64,000 bases of DNA from Mesostigma viride (GCA_009746045.1 RPFO01000154.1:2103501-2167500), one strand, 5' to 3'. Counted from the stretch's first letter, positions 13,749-24,815 are shown. The notes: a model not told the origin generated them from the letters alone. Made by a program: numbers and translations.

Positions 13749-14560
13749 TTCGAAAAACTGATAGCCTTGTCTGAAGGTGTGTGCGTGAATGGCACATGTG
13801 CATCGTCGGGGGGAGTTTTCTCAAGAGCCACATGTGGTAGTGTAAGGTGGGCATGCTTAGTGCGTACGGGTGGGAGGGACAAGAGGTGCAGAAGTTGACG
13901 GCTTTTGACCTTGGGAAATGACACGGCACACATAAGACAACAAAGTGATAATTTTAATGTCTTTACTGGTGTACTGTCAATTTCTCCGAGCCAACGGCCG
14001 TTGGACTCTCGAAACTCTCCTGTCTACAAAGTGTGTGCGTGCGATGGCACTTGTTCCATGTGCCGGGGGGGGGTGAGAAATCTGTCGTTCATTAATTTGT
14101 GCCTCGTCGGGGTGGGCATGCATGAATTTGTGCCTCGTCGGGGTGGACATGCATGAAAGCATTTTCATTGGTACTCGGGGTTCAATATTTTTGTCTTGCT
14201 GTTGAAACGTCGACGTGCTCTTCTCCTGCTCTTTTTTTTTCCTACTCAACGGCCGTTGGTGCTTTTAAACTTGCCCAGCGTTATGACTAGGATGCCCTTC
14301 TTTACTGCTAGCCACCGCCCCTTGTGTACAATGCTAGAATTAGGCCGGGGTAATGGTACACGTCCACCGCGTCCCCAGTGCAAGGTTCGTGAATGCGCTG
14401 GTTCGTAAAAAATTCGGCACTTGGAAGGTTCGAACACCTGACCCCACTTTCGTTATTTCAACATGCCCTGAACGAAAAAGCTGCGTAAAGGATACATTAA
14501 CCGTTCCCTGTTATTCTTGATTATATTGCGATATCATGGACGTACACACGCGGTTGGTGG
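13749..14560. other. Repeat-derived region with further palindromes
   Basis: CCAACGGCCGTTGG recurs at 13991-14004, and a shortened form (CAACGGCCGTTG) at 14248-14259. A direct repeat (GTGCCTCGTCGGGGTGG) occurs twice between 14099 and 14146. A T-arm-like GGTTCGAACACC lies near 14429. No gene is supported. Confidence 0.5.
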
Positions 14561-14682
14561 TCCGTACTTGCCAACTGCACTTGCAAACTGACTGACTGAC
14601 TGCCTCCGTTACGCACTTGCGTGTGTTTCCGTACTTGCCAACTGAACTTGCAAACTGACTGAATGACTGCCTCCGTTACGAC
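14561..14682. repeat. Short direct repeat pair
   Basis: TCCGTACTTGCCAACTG is followed by CTTGCAAACTGACTGA and TGACTGCCTCCGTTACG at 14561-14613 and again at 14628-14682, with two substitutions. Confidence 0.8.
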
Positions 14683-14689
14683 TAACAAG

Positions 14690-15765
14690 TGAACGACGAG
14701 TGAGCTACTAAAGTTTTGTTCAGTTCATTGTGTCTATATGTACATAGCCGTTTCTTCAAAACCGTTGCGTGGATACCTTGATTCTGGGTTCGCTGATACT
14801 TGTTTCCCATTTTAAATCTCCCGTCCATAATTGGATACATGTAATGTAGGAGGATACCCACTTGCCCGAAATCCGCGTAACGGGTGATTAGTACTGCTGT
14901 AAGCGGAACCACAGACAAATCTGTCTAACGGGCTAACATTATTGTCCTTCATGTACTGGTTTTTGCACGCAGGACGCCATTCGCAACACCGCCTGACGGA
15001 GTCGGATGGACCGGACGTGCGTGAGGCTGCTGTTCACAGTCGTGAAGTTGGCAGACATTAATATCAACACGGTCACGAGAATTCGTCCAGAGAATAATTG
15101 ATGCTTGTGACGTGCTCGACGGCTGCGATGACCGAGATGATGCGTGTAGTGCACAGCGTCCGAGACGTCGCGACACCCGTGGCTGTCCTGTTGATGCGAA
15201 CGCACGGTGACGAGACGGAGCCCATTATATAGGTGGATTACAAGTTAGAACGGCCCTCGCGGTTGCACTGTTTAATCGCGAACGTGGATTTTGCGGAGCC
15301 GACGGCCGTTGGGGATTGGAAATCTGATGATATCGGGGCTGCGCACGACATCGAGGAACTGGGGATCGACGTAGGTCTACAGGCTCACTTGTCCGTCAAC
15401 ATGTATGGCCTCGCTTGACTGTCATCATCTTGACATGTACATAACTAGTTCATATACCATGCATTTGACACTGCCTGCACGTGGATTTTCCAGACATACA
15501 TTGAGGGTAATTATAACTCGAAAGCACTACGTACGATTGAGACGTCCGGTCGTAGAGCAGATGCACTGGAGCTTTCTGATCTTCCAATTGATGGGTCTGT
15601 AATTATGTAAGATATTCAGATATCGCGATGACTCGAGCATCGATGCATGGAATGTAATAATGTATTTCATTCAATTATACATCCAATTTAACTCCGCAAT
15701 TGAGGGGCACACATGTCCATCAGCCCGAGACAACATTTCCCAAGTAATTTTCGATTAGTGATTTA
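14690..15765. other. No gene recognised
   Basis: Mixed sequence without a convincing reading frame. A final diverged member of the palindrome family (GACGGCCGTTGG) lies at 15301-15312. Confidence 0.5.
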
Positions 15766-15769
15766 GTGT

Positions 15770-16276
15770 GGGCCTCCCCGATAGCATTTGTAGGACACCT
15801 TGCCTGCACCAGCCAGGTCGACACCACCCTTGGTCTGGCGGGCCCCCAGCGGCTTGGCCAGCCAGGGCGACACATTCTGACCTGGCCTAGTGGCCCCGAG
15901 GGCATTCCCAAAAGGGTAGGGAAACATGTCACGAACTACGTTCAGATGTTGCTGGACGACCTATAGTGGTCCCAGCCCAGTTTGAGCACCGCATCCACTC
16001 TCTCTCCCGTCTTTGGACTGCCATGCAGGACAAGACGCGGTGGAGGAAGATTGTCAAGGCGCACACGCCCGACCCTGTACATGTGGGCATTGGGCAAGCC
16101 CCCTCGGCCCCCCAAGCGGAGGAGGCGTTTTGATGAGTAGTGTAGTTAGGATTTTCTAGAAAGCTTAGAGTTAGGATAGTTCGATCACGCGGCTTCCTCC
16201 ACCCCATCCATCATGGAATATGTGCTACATGATCTCCCCACGGAGGCATGTTATAATTTAATTTAATTTAATTTAA
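15770..16276 (+). mobile_element. LINE family B, 3' end with ORF2 C-terminal remnant
   Basis: Pieces of reading frame match the C-terminal end of other retroposon copies here: QPGRHILTW near 15860, then LWTAMQDKTRWRKI near 16010, in shifted frames. A second copy of the same end lies at 58101-58465. The stop is followed by a short 3' UTR, the terminal hairpin CTCCCCACGGAG near 16235 and an (AATTT)n tail ending at 16276. The 5' end is truncated. The protein is too short to prove a reverse transcriptase; assignment to ORF2 rests on similarity to the 20569-20987 copy. Confidence 0.6.
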
Positions 16277-16606
16277 ATGGATGCTGCATTAAGAATTTAG
16301 CCATGCTATGCCATGCAGAGAGATGATCTCTGTCGAGAAGCCATGTCCTAGCTCTTGTATAGCCATGATGATCTTCCTCCCCCGTGCAAGGATCCCCCCG
16401 TTAGCGGGTTGAACCTGAGACAGCATGGTGGTGCGGGTGCCCTGGTGCACCTAGAGCACGGGTAGCTTACATTCCCACCCTTGCATGAAGTAGCCTAGGA
16501 TGTATTAAAAGCCATATGGCCCCTTCTCAGGGATATGTGCTACATTGACTCCCAACGGAGTGATGTTGATAATTAATTAATTAATTAATTCATTAATTAA
16601 TATACC
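16277..16606 (+). mobile_element. LINE family C, 3' UTR copy
   Basis: This is the 3' UTR related to the one downstream of the ORF1-like protein at 24349-24815: shared blocks include GCCATGCAGAGAGATG, TAGCTCTTGTATAGCCATG and TTCCCACCCTTGCA. It ends with the hairpin CTCCCAACGGAG at 16549-16560 and a (TTAA)n tail. It is 5' truncated with no coding part. Confidence 0.8.
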
Positions 16607-16675
16607 CGACTTCTCCGTTAAATCTCATCGACCGGGTTTTGAAACAACCCACGAACGCCGTAGATGTGCACAGAT

Positions 16676-17289
16676 TGAATTGAATTGAATTGAATTGTAA
16701 CATAACTCCGTTGGGAGTATATGTAGCACATAGCCCTTGAGAGGGGGCATATGGCCTATCATACATCCTAAGCTACTTCCTGCAAGGGTGGGGATGTAAA
16801 GGACCCTTGCTCTAGGTGCACCAGGGCACTTGCATCCCCATGATCTTCAAGCTATGCCCAGCGAAGGGGGAGCCTGTCATGGGGGGGAAGATCAGCAGAG
16901 CTATACAAAAAGGCTAGGGCATGGCGTCTCAGCAGAGAGTTACTCCCTGCATGGGCACAACATAGCTAAATAAAGCTAGGCATCATCTGGAGTGTGGCAC
17001 ATCATAGGCACACATGTACATGATTAAATAAAGCGTGTGGCTTAGCTAGGATAGTGCCTCTAGGAGGCGTACATGTACATGGCCACGGTCTATCTATTCT
17101 ACGCTACTACTGCTGTATTCCCCTAAGCTGGGGCGTCTGGAGTCGTTGGGGCCGCGGGGGTCGCCTGCCAGGGCTTGTGGCCGACGTAGATGGCCGCCCC
17201 CTTCCAGTACACCGGCTGCCCCGCCTTGGTCTTCCGGAGCTGGAGGTAGGTGGGCCATAGCTCCCGTCGCCGTTGTTGCTGCGCCAGGC
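16676..17289 (-). mobile_element. ORF1-only retroposon (family A), 5'-truncated copy
   Basis: Flanked by the 12-bp target duplication ATGTGCACAGAT (16664-16675 and 17290-17301). On the minus strand it holds the last roughly 50 codons of the ORF1-like protein (ELWPTYLQLRKTKAGQPVYW), a stop, the full 3' UTR, the terminal hairpin and an (AATTC)n tail at 16676-16697. As in the full-length copies, the ORF1 stop is followed directly by the 3' UTR, with no ORF2. Confidence 0.85.
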
Positions 17290-17301
17290 ATGTGCACAGA
17301 T

Positions 17302-17838
17302 CCAACGGAGTAAACAAAGTCACGACCGACGCGGCGCCAAATAGTCGCCTAGGTTGAATCCTAGCTTTTCTGCGAGCCATTTTGCTGTACTTACAACGTC
17401 GTGCCGCGTCGTGTACCCGTGAGATGTACCCGTGAGATGTACCCGTGAGATGCAAAATCCGCTTGCCAGCCTGTTGCCAGACCGGGATTCCGGGAATTAA
17501 CTCAGTCCAATACCGTCGTGCAGTACCACCAATGCACTACCAATCTATCAATCGTACAATACTACGACTTAACGCCAACAGAAACTCGGCTCCAAAACTA
17601 TATATTCATAGAGGCACGCCTCTTATTTAATTTCAAGGTACCTCTTATTTAATCTCAGCCCCCGCAGACTTGTCTTCTCCCGGTCAGGGCTAAGTTTTGC
17701 AAAAAACCTAAGTCCTAAGTCGAAACCATTTTTTCCTCCTGTTTCCCGCAAAACAGGTACTTTTCAAAAAAAAAAAATCGAATCATAGACTTATTATATC
17801 ATGCTCTACTACCATATATTCCCAAATACTAGAGAGGG
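17302..17838. other. Short repeats, no gene
   Basis: A 13-bp motif, GTACCCGTGAGAT, is repeated three times around 17411-17450. A direct repeat CCTCTTATTTAAT lies near 17610 and 17642. An A-rich stretch is at 17767-17778. No gene is recognised. Confidence 0.5.
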
Positions 17839-17932
17839 GGGGACATGCAGCCCCAAATTTTCAGGTCATTCTCGGACCAGCGCAGCTCTAGTTGATGGAT
17901 TTCCTAGATAGCGCCAGAGACTAGCCAAAAGC

Positions 17933-20900
17933 TCATTCATCATCACTATAGGCGTCCCCAGGCTCGCAGTCTTGGCAGTACCACTCCCCCTTTGGCACGG
18001 TTTCGAGGGTGAGATCGGACCGTGCACAGCATGTGGGCCCCCTGCACACAATCGGTGCCCCCACAGATGAGGAAGGGGTTGTGAGTTGTATGCGTGGGGC
18101 CCCCGCAGACTGCATGCACAGTCTAGCATCAATATCCATGACACTCCCCATCCTCATCCCCTGCACCCCCTTCCTCATAGTGCACCCCCTTAGCGTATGT
18201 GCAGCGGTCCTGCTTGCCCTCCTTCCAGTGCCTTTTCTTCTTCTCTAACTTCCTTTTCATCTTGCGCCGCTTCCAGACCTCATGCTGCCCCTTGAGCTGC
18301 TGCTGCCACCCCCTCTTGGCCTTGATGGTCCCCATCTGCGCCTCGACAGCGGGGGTCGGTCACTGTGACACCCAGTTCATCTGCATCCTCAAACCACCAC
18401 TCCTCACCATGCTGCACGTGCAGTATGCCGGCCACTGCGCATGCACCTGGGTACAGCCCTGCCCCAAACCCGCCCTTCCCACCAGGGACAGCCCTAATCT
18501 GCTGGGAGTGCAGGAACTCATTCCTGTTGCTGCTGGCATCGTGGGTGCAGGCCTCTAGAGTCTCCATCGTGGTGTACTTGGCCCAGACAGCCTTGACCAG
18601 CCCCAGCACATCCACCGTCACCCCCTGCGGCGTGCTCGCCGCGACAGGCAGCCACGTGGTCCCACCCCACCCGGGAGTTGTGTCCCCCAACACAGAGCCA
18701 CACCACTGCTGCTCAACAAGCGGCTTGCTAGGATCCGCTTGCCGCACATAGTTAGGCCACTGCTCACACTCGTCGTGCTTGTTAAAGTAGTGCAGCAGTG
18801 CGTTGTCTATCTATAGTGCCCCCTTGAGGTGGACTGCCCCCATGTGCCCGTTGGCATGGATGCACGTGCGGAAGGAATAACACATGGAGTTCACAGCGGG
18901 GTCATCTAGCACCCCCCTGAGCTTGCCCAGGTGCTCCTTCTTGAGCTTGGTCAGTGCATTGTACAAACACCCCCCCAAGTGATTGATGTCCTCCTTCTTA
19001 TCCGGCGGGGATGAGGCCTGCCTCTGCGAGGAACTTGCCCTCTTTGACCCGTGCAAACCAGGTGGTGTCACCATCGCTAACCACCTCCGCAGCGTACAAG
19101 CGTTGGGCCATTGGCTTTGGCAGCACCTCCTTCTCCCCTCCTGCCCCCTCCTCCCCTGCTGCCCCCTCACCGTGCACCACCTGCCCCGTGCTGATGCCCG
19201 CAACCGTGGATGCCAGGTCACGCAGCAAGAAGACAGCCCCCTCCCCTTCCATGCTTCTACTGCTGCCTGTGTGGTTGAGATAGCACACATGGGGCCCGGG
19301 CTCCTTGCCTGCCTTGCTAGCCACTAGCTCGCAAACCTGTCACCACTTGCCAGACGGACATGGTGCCCCACGCACAGCCCAGTGCCATCGTGAATTACCG
19401 ACTGCTGGCCAAAGGGGGATGCAAAACCCCGGTTGGGCCATGACCCATCTGAGCGTCACGCGGCAGCCCTGCCTCCCCTCCCCATCTACGCCAAAGCGCT
19501 TGTGCTCCTGCTCCCATGCCCGCACCGTCTCCCTATTCTCCATTAGCTGATCGTGCAGGTGCTCCTTGACAATAGACGTGGCAGCTGCGACATCCTTGCG
19601 CCACGTGGAATGCCCCGTGCTGCACCTCAGCCCTAGGAGCGTGGCTAGACGCACAAGCGTGGGCTGGCTGATACCAAACAACACCCCAGCCACTGCCATG
19701 AGGCTGTTGAGCATGTTGCGATCCACACCCGGCCGGCCTCAGGTCAGAATTAGGGGAGAGGATGGCTTTGGTACACCACCATGGCCCGCCATCTACCCCC
19801 GTGCAGCTGCTATTAGTGCATCATAGCACTACAGAAGATGGGCTGCCACGATCAGCAGTCGCGTGCAGCTCTGGTTCTCCTATCTTGACAGTGCACAGCT
19901 TGCAAGAGGGGCATGCCATGGCACCAAGAATGGCCTCAAGATTGTGGGCATCCACCAGCGCAAACGAGGCATCTCAAATGGCTGGCCACGCGTAGGGGCA
20001 GGCACAGTTTGATGTGAGGTGTGTACAGGTCTTGGCGTGATGGCCTCGCGCGTCCACCTTGGGCGATGGACCATATTTCTCCGGTGCCTTCCGTTTGCGC
20101 CCAGTGCTTGACGGAGTTGAAAGCGCACCACCCTCGCTGCCAGGGCCGGGGTCGACCCCATTGCCGGTGTTGCTGGGCTGCCACTTGCTGATGGCGGGCT
20201 TTTTCTTTTCTTCTGCTGTGCGCGCTGCCGACCTGGCCTTTTCTCTTTCGTCGAGCCGCGAGGACGCCCCCTGCCCCTGCGTTGCAGCGTTGCTGCTCCC
20301 TCTATATCGATGCCTAACCACGCAGCTAGCGGATGTCTCCGCTATCCGCCGCTGCTGCTGCGCTGCTTTACGAGTGCCGGGATTCGGCATTATTCCTGTT
20401 TGCGGGCTAGTCTATACTGCACGAAAAAAATTCTATCTGTCCTCCGACGGAATAAAACCTACGTAGATCCCCTGCTCATCGGGAATAAGTTGGCGGATAG
20501 CGGTGAGAATCTCGCGCGGAAGGGGCTTGGCACTTCCATCATCATTTATCCAGCCCAGCATGGCGGAATTAATTAATTAATTAATTAGACTCGTGCTCCC
20601 GTTGGGGAGTCACGGAGCATTAACCCCGATGGATGGATGGATGGGTGCACACATTCCTACCGGTCTAATCTATCTACATTGGCTACATTCTACATCTATC
20701 TAACAACATTCGAACTACAACATCTATCTAGGTAGCCGCACGCTGCCCTAGGGGGAGCTATCTAGCGTGCCTCCCGCGGGATTGCACACGCGGGCGCTTC
20801 CCCACTGGGGGGGGCTCGTTGTCCTCTATGACCTGGGCCCACTTGGCCTTGTCCATCATCTTCTTCCAAATCACGGAGAGGCCTAGGCCCCCCATGTCCT

Positions 20901-21216
20901 CTACTAGCTGTTCCTTGAAGGTGCGGGCCTTGCGGCGTCTAACATCACTGGGCCCAGCCCACGTCAGGAGGTGCCGGCCAGGCTTGTGCCAGCATGGCGG
21001 AAACCAACGATAAGCAGCGTTCCTGAAAATGTTCTTGGCATCATCGATGGCGGTTGGGGGTACGTGGTTGCGGCCAGCTGAACTGAGAGCAATAAGACTT
21101 TCCCGACTGCAAATACTCTCCAACGGGATTTCGCGATATCCGTTCGACATTTTCCACGCTGAAACGGCCAACATGGCCTCAATTTCACGCTGCATATCCA
21201 CGCCCTGATCCGCCAT
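17933..21216 (-). pseudogene. Mutator/Kolobok-like transposase with C-terminal PHD finger (disrupted or intron-rich)
   Basis: The homology is spread over several minus-strand frames. In order: an N-terminal piece from the ATG at 21216, cut by a LINE insertion; a basic, low-complexity piece (20390-19974); a zinc-knuckle-like piece with ACPSCKLCTVK near 19900; a core with MDRNMLNSLMAVAGVLFGI and FGVDGEG (19726-19340); then CYLNHTGSSRSMEG and VVSDGDTTWFA (19324-18998); KKEDINHLGGCLYNALTKL (to 18811); a HYFNKHDECEQW segment; NRNEFLHS; a lysine-rich helix; and a PHD-like finger ending WYCQDCEPGD (to 17933). The conserved DGE and DGD positions fit the Mutator-like transposase family that also covers Kolobok. 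Some breaks may be introns, but at least one (20.57-20.99 kb) is an insertion, so the copy is probably dead. Confidence 0.6.
20569..20987 (-). mobile_element. LINE family D, 5'-truncated copy with ORF2 C-terminus
   Basis: Flanked by the 14-bp duplication CCAGCATGGCGGAA (20555-20568 and 20988-21001), which lies inside transposon E1. On the minus strand about 76 codons (PGRHLLTWAGPSDV ... WKKMMDKAKWAQV) end at a stop near 20758. The 3' UTR contains a short (CATC)n, the hairpin CTCCCGTTGGGGAG (read on the plus strand) and a (TTAA)n tail. The coding end resembles the family B ends at 15.9 and 58.2 kb and a fragment at 59.7 kb. Confidence 0.8.
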
Positions 21217-21317
21217 CGCACCCCAGCCCTCACCCAAATTTCGCCTCACACGTGAATTTCTGGTCCGGTTCCGGCGCGAATTTTTTGGCGCCAAAAAATT
21301 CGGGCATGTCCCCTTAA

Positions 21318-21356
21318 TATAACTTTTAATTATCTCCCGGCGGAGTCATGTTATAA
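21318..21356 (+). mobile_element. LINE family B terminal scrap
   Basis: The last roughly 35 bp of a plus-strand family B element (CTCCCGGCGGAG hairpin, TTATAATTTAATT tail) lies directly right of E1 and meets the tail of the next, opposite-strand retroposon. E1 probably inserted just upstream of this tail. Confidence 0.5.
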
Positions 21357-21714
21357 TTTAATTCAATTGAATTGAATTGAATTGTAACATAACTCCGTTG
21401 GGAGTATATGTAGCACATAGCCCTTGAGAGGGGGCATATGGCCTATCATACATCCTAAGCTACTTCCTGCAAGGGTGGGGATGTAAAGGACCCTTGCTCT
21501 AGGTGCACCAGGGCACTTGCATCCCCATGATCTTCAAGCTATGCCCAGCGAAGGGGGAGCCTGTCATGGGGGGGAAGATCAGCATAGCTATACAAAGAAG
21601 CTAGGGCATGGCGTCTCAGCAGAGAGTTACTCCCTGCATAGGCACAACAGAACTAAATAAAGCTAGGCATCATCTGGGGTGTGGCTCATCATAGGCACAC
21701 ATGTACATGATTAA
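21357..21714 (-). mobile_element. Family A retroposon 3' UTR, split by E2 (left piece)
   Basis: Minus-strand copy of the family A 3' UTR with (AATTC)n tail and hairpin ACTCCGTTGGGAGT. It stops at ACATGTACATGATTAA, where transposon E2 begins, and resumes at 27392. Confidence 0.85.
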
Positions 21715-22797
21715 GGGGACATGACACATTGAAAGTGCACTTTTCTGGAAAACAGACCTGTGCATGGGATAAAAATCCGGTTATGCTTGGGAACCATAAA
21801 TATGTGAAAAAAAAAAATTTCCAGCCACTTGGGGGTGGTACTACCCCCCAGCATGACCCAGTTATGAGCTAAAAATAGAAAAAGACGCTATTTTTGGCCG
21901 ATTTTTCCTAGGAGACTGGGCAGACCAAAAGTGACCAAACCACATATTTTCCTAAAATCCCCACCCTTGCAAATAAATCTGGCTACTCAGGACCACAAAA
22001 TAAGCACGTTTAGACTATTTATAGGGTTTAGCCCAAAACACGTATTTTTTTGGTCCTAAAAAAATAAATCAAATAGTAGACACATGCAAAAATTCCAGTG
22101 ATGATATTATACTAGGCCTAGGGTGGGAATTTCACTCTCACAAAGTTTGAGCTCATTCTGAGCACGTTTACTCATGTTATTAGTGTAAACATGCAAAAAA
22201 AAAATGACAGAAAATCCCGATTATTACCACAAACAACAGACCTATTACACCCTAGCCAACCACTAACTGGGGCAAACCAGGTGCAATTAATTAATAAAAT
22301 GTATCATAAAGCTTGCCACCAAATTACAGGTCATTCTGACCTAGTTTGCCCATAGTACATCATGTTATAGCTGCCACCCTGCATGCTTGGTACACTGTGG
22401 CATGAGGGACACCATAAGCACATTCCTAAGCTTGCCCCCTGCAAATTGGGCAGAAGCACGTAAAGCAAATGCTAGATGCTTGAAGAAGACATCCACCGAC
22501 AAAATCATTACGCAAGCAGGCATGACCACTTGCGGGAATCACCTCATAGCTAACACCCAGTCATGATGCTAAAGGATAAAAGGGCCATCCTTTAATATTG
22601 TCATAATAAGCACCTGATCCTTATCATCTAGGAAGCCCCAGCCATGTGTAATGGAAGCAAAACATATTGGAAGGAGATAACTATATAACACATGCTCACC
22701 TTCCCTACAACTTCACACCTTGTTTTCCAGCATGCTGAAGAGCCAAGACAAGCGTTTATGAGCTCGCCAGCTCCTTGCAACGTTGATGCCGCTCCCA

Positions 22798-24815
22798 AGG
22801 CTACACATGCACCGGCAATTATAGCCACGAGCCACGAGGTAGCCATGGCTGACGGCGGAGCTCATAACTTTCACGTTTGAGCACCGAATTTAGCCGTGAA
22901 TATCACAATCGCTTCGTCTTTCTAAGACGCACATGCTGATATAATTTTCCGACGCTATTACGCAATATACGATGAGCAAACGCTTATCGACGCAACGCAG
23001 CCTGACGGCTGCGCTCGGCAATGAAAATACGTCTGCAGCTCCGGCTGCAGCCTCGCCCTCAGGCCCGGCAGGCAGCGATGACACTAGTCGCGCACTGGCG
23101 GTCGTCCAGCACCCTCCCGGGCTTCCTGCCTCGCCTTCAGCCTCGCCCGAGCCCAAACGCAGCCGCCCCACCGAACCTAGCTGGTCTGAGACCGACTTTG
23201 ACGTTGACGAGTTATTTTCCACCTTCGACGTCCGCAGACCTGGCTATTTCGACAAGCCACACATCCGGATGCTGGAGCTCCTGTTTTATGGGTCGTATGC
23301 CTCCCTTCTTGACCTGTGCCAACGCCTCCAACGCCACAAATGTTTCCGCAGCCAGTCTGACGGCCAGTTTCAGCTCCGCTCGGCTGACCTGTCTGGCTGG
23401 TCGCGACCGCGCCTTCAGCTTGCCGCCCTCTTTTCCATCCTTCAACGCTGTTCCGCGGACCTCTGGCAACCCGTCCCCTTGACCGAATTCGCCCTCCTCC
23501 GCATCCTCACACAGCATGTTATCCCCCTTTCTTCCGAAATGGAAGTCATGGGTCGTAAGATGGCTGCTGAGCTCCCTAAAATCCCCACCGCCACCGCCGC
23601 CGCCACCGCCACCCTCCTCGCCTCCTCCCCCCCCCCCTCCGACTCCATCACCGCCCAGCTCCGCGACATCGACCAGCGTCTTAAGGACAACGCCATCGCT
23701 ATCGAGGTTCTGCAGAACACCGCAGGCCTCACCGCCCAGGCGGTGAAGGACATTGCCGCCAAGCCAGCCCCGGCTGGCCTGGCCGGCGATGCTCCTCCCA
23801 TCACGACCTGGGCGGACATGCTTAAGCAGCACACCACCTCCACCACCTCCGCCGTCGCAGCACAGCTCCAGCGGCAGACGCTTGACCTCCGCGAGGAGGC
23901 CGAGCTCGCCAAGCGCAGCCTTAACGTCATTGTCAAGAATCTCAAGATGGAGGAAGGTGAGAATTCCGAGAAGCTTGCACGTGCTTTTGAGAGAGAAATC
24001 CTTGATCGCATGGGCCTTACTGGTGAGATCAAGCTGGCCGCCCACCGCCTTCCCCGCGCGCGGGGTAAGGCAGGGCCGCCCCCGCTCCTTCTCACCTTTA
24101 AGACCCCGGCGGACAAGATTTCTTTTCTCAGACGCCGCAAGCGGCTCGAGAAGACTCTCTTCACCCTTGATGATGACCTGACCCTGGCGCAGCAACAACG
24201 GCGACGGGAGCTATGGCCGACCTACCTCCAGCTCCGGCAGACCAAGGCGGGCCAGCCGGTGTACTGGAAGGGGGCGGCCATCTACGTCGGCCACAAGCCC
24301 TGGCAGGCGACCCCCGCGGCCCCAGCGACTCCAGACGCCCCAGCTTAGGGGAATACAGCAGTAGTAGTGTAGAATAGATAGACCGTGGCCATGTACATGT
24401 ACGCCTCCTAGAGGCACTATCCCAGCTAAGCCACGCGCTTTATTTAATCATGTACATGTGTGCCTATGATGAGCCACACTCCAGATGATGCCTAGCTTTA
24501 TTTAGTTATGCTATGCCATGCAGAGAGATGCTCTCTGTAGAGAAGCCATGTCCTAGCTCTTGTATCAAAGAGACAACCAGCGCTTGTATAGCCATGATGA
24601 TCTTCCCCACCTATGACAGGCTCCCCTTCGCTGGGTGTTGCCTGAAACTCTGGGTGGTGCAGGTGCCCTAGTGCACCTAGAGCAAGTGTTGTTTACATTC
24701 CCACCCTTGCAGGAAGTAGCTTAGAATGTATGATAGGCCATATGCCCCTTCTCTGGGCTATGTGCTACATATACTCCCAGCGGAGTTATGTTACAATTCA
24801 ATTCAATTCAATTCA
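22798..24815 (+). mobile_element. Full-length ORF1-only retroposon, family A (half-LINE)
   Basis: Flanked by the duplication ATGCCGCTCCCA (22786-22797 and 24816-24827). It has a 5' UTR of about 170 bp (containing the CGAGCCACGAGG motif that is amplified in the copy at 48.3 kb), one ORF of 458 codons, a roughly 470-bp 3' UTR, the terminal hairpin CTCCCAGCGGAG and an (AATTC)n tail. No endonuclease or reverse transcriptase frame is present, although both ends look complete. Confidence 0.85.
22972..24348 (+). CDS. L1 ORF1-like RNA-binding protein of an ORF1-only retroposon
   Basis: An intact 458-residue protein starting at an ATG, MSKRLSTQRS. Residues 1-65 are rich in Ala, Pro and Ser and include a basic PKRSRP patch. 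A middle helical region follows, with a likely coiled coil near 215-270 (ITAQLRDIDQRLKDNAIAIE). Then comes an RRM-like domain with a first strand NVIVKNL (about 322) and a second conserved strand PLLLTFKTPADKISFL (about 371-387). The C-terminal domain has LDDDLTLAQQQRRRELWP and a closing YWKGAAIYVG. This layout matches L1-type ORF1 proteins, which coat element RNA and act as nucleic-acid chaperones. The stop is followed directly by the 3' UTR. Related copies lie at 46.25-48.15 kb, and C-terminal pieces at 17.1 and 49.5 kb. The half-LINE interpretation is inference; the domain assignment is by motif reading. Confidence 0.8.
   Translation: MSKRLSTQRSLTAALGNENTSAAPAAASPSGPAGSDDTSRALAVVQHPPGLPASPSASPEPKRSRPTEPSWSETDFDVDELFSTFDVRRPGYFDKPHIRMLELLFYGSYASLLDLCQRLQRHKCFRSQSDGQFQLRSADLSGWSRPRLQLAALFSILQRCSADLWQPVPLTEFALLRILTQHVIPLSSEMEVMGRKMAAELPKIPTATAAATATLLASSPPPSDSITAQLRDIDQRLKDNAIAIEVLQNTAGLTAQAVKDIAAKPAPAGLAGDAPPITTWADMLKQHTTSTTSAVAAQLQRQTLDLREEAELAKRSLNVIVKNLKMEEGENSEKLARAFEREILDRMGLTGEIKLAAHRLPRARGKAGPPPLLLTFKTPADKISFLRRRKRLEKTLFTLDDDLTLAQQQRRRELWPTYLQLRQTKAGQPVYWKGAAIYVGHKPWQATPAAPATPDAPA

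Larger units (their letters stand above)
17839..21313 (-). mobile_element. TTAA-type DNA transposon E1 with Mutator/Kolobok-like transposase
   Basis: The right terminus is clear: the subterminal GGCGCGAATTTTTTGGCGCC is followed by GCATGTCCCC and TTAA at 21314-21317. The same end closes element E2 at 27391. A matching 10-bp start, GGGGACATGC, occurs at 17839-17848 but without a TTAA next to it, so the left limit is tentative. The element carries a broken minus-strand transposase and is interrupted by a LINE at 20569-20987. TTAA duplication plus this transposase type suggests the Kolobok superfamily. Confidence 0.6.

Noticed and set aside
14420-14450. tRNA gene at the T-arm-like GGTTCGAACACC
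   Set aside because: No acceptor, D or anticodon arms could be drawn around it.
20758-21294. A single 178-codon minus-strand gene
   Set aside because: The frame is a chimera: its N-terminal part belongs to transposon E1 and its C-terminal part to a LINE inserted with the CCAGCATGGCGGAA duplication.
23212-24198. Minus-strand frames antisense to the ORF1-like protein (also 46439-47114 plus strand)
   Set aside because: Shadows of the GC-rich ORF1 coding sequence, with Gly- and Arg-rich composition and no domain.
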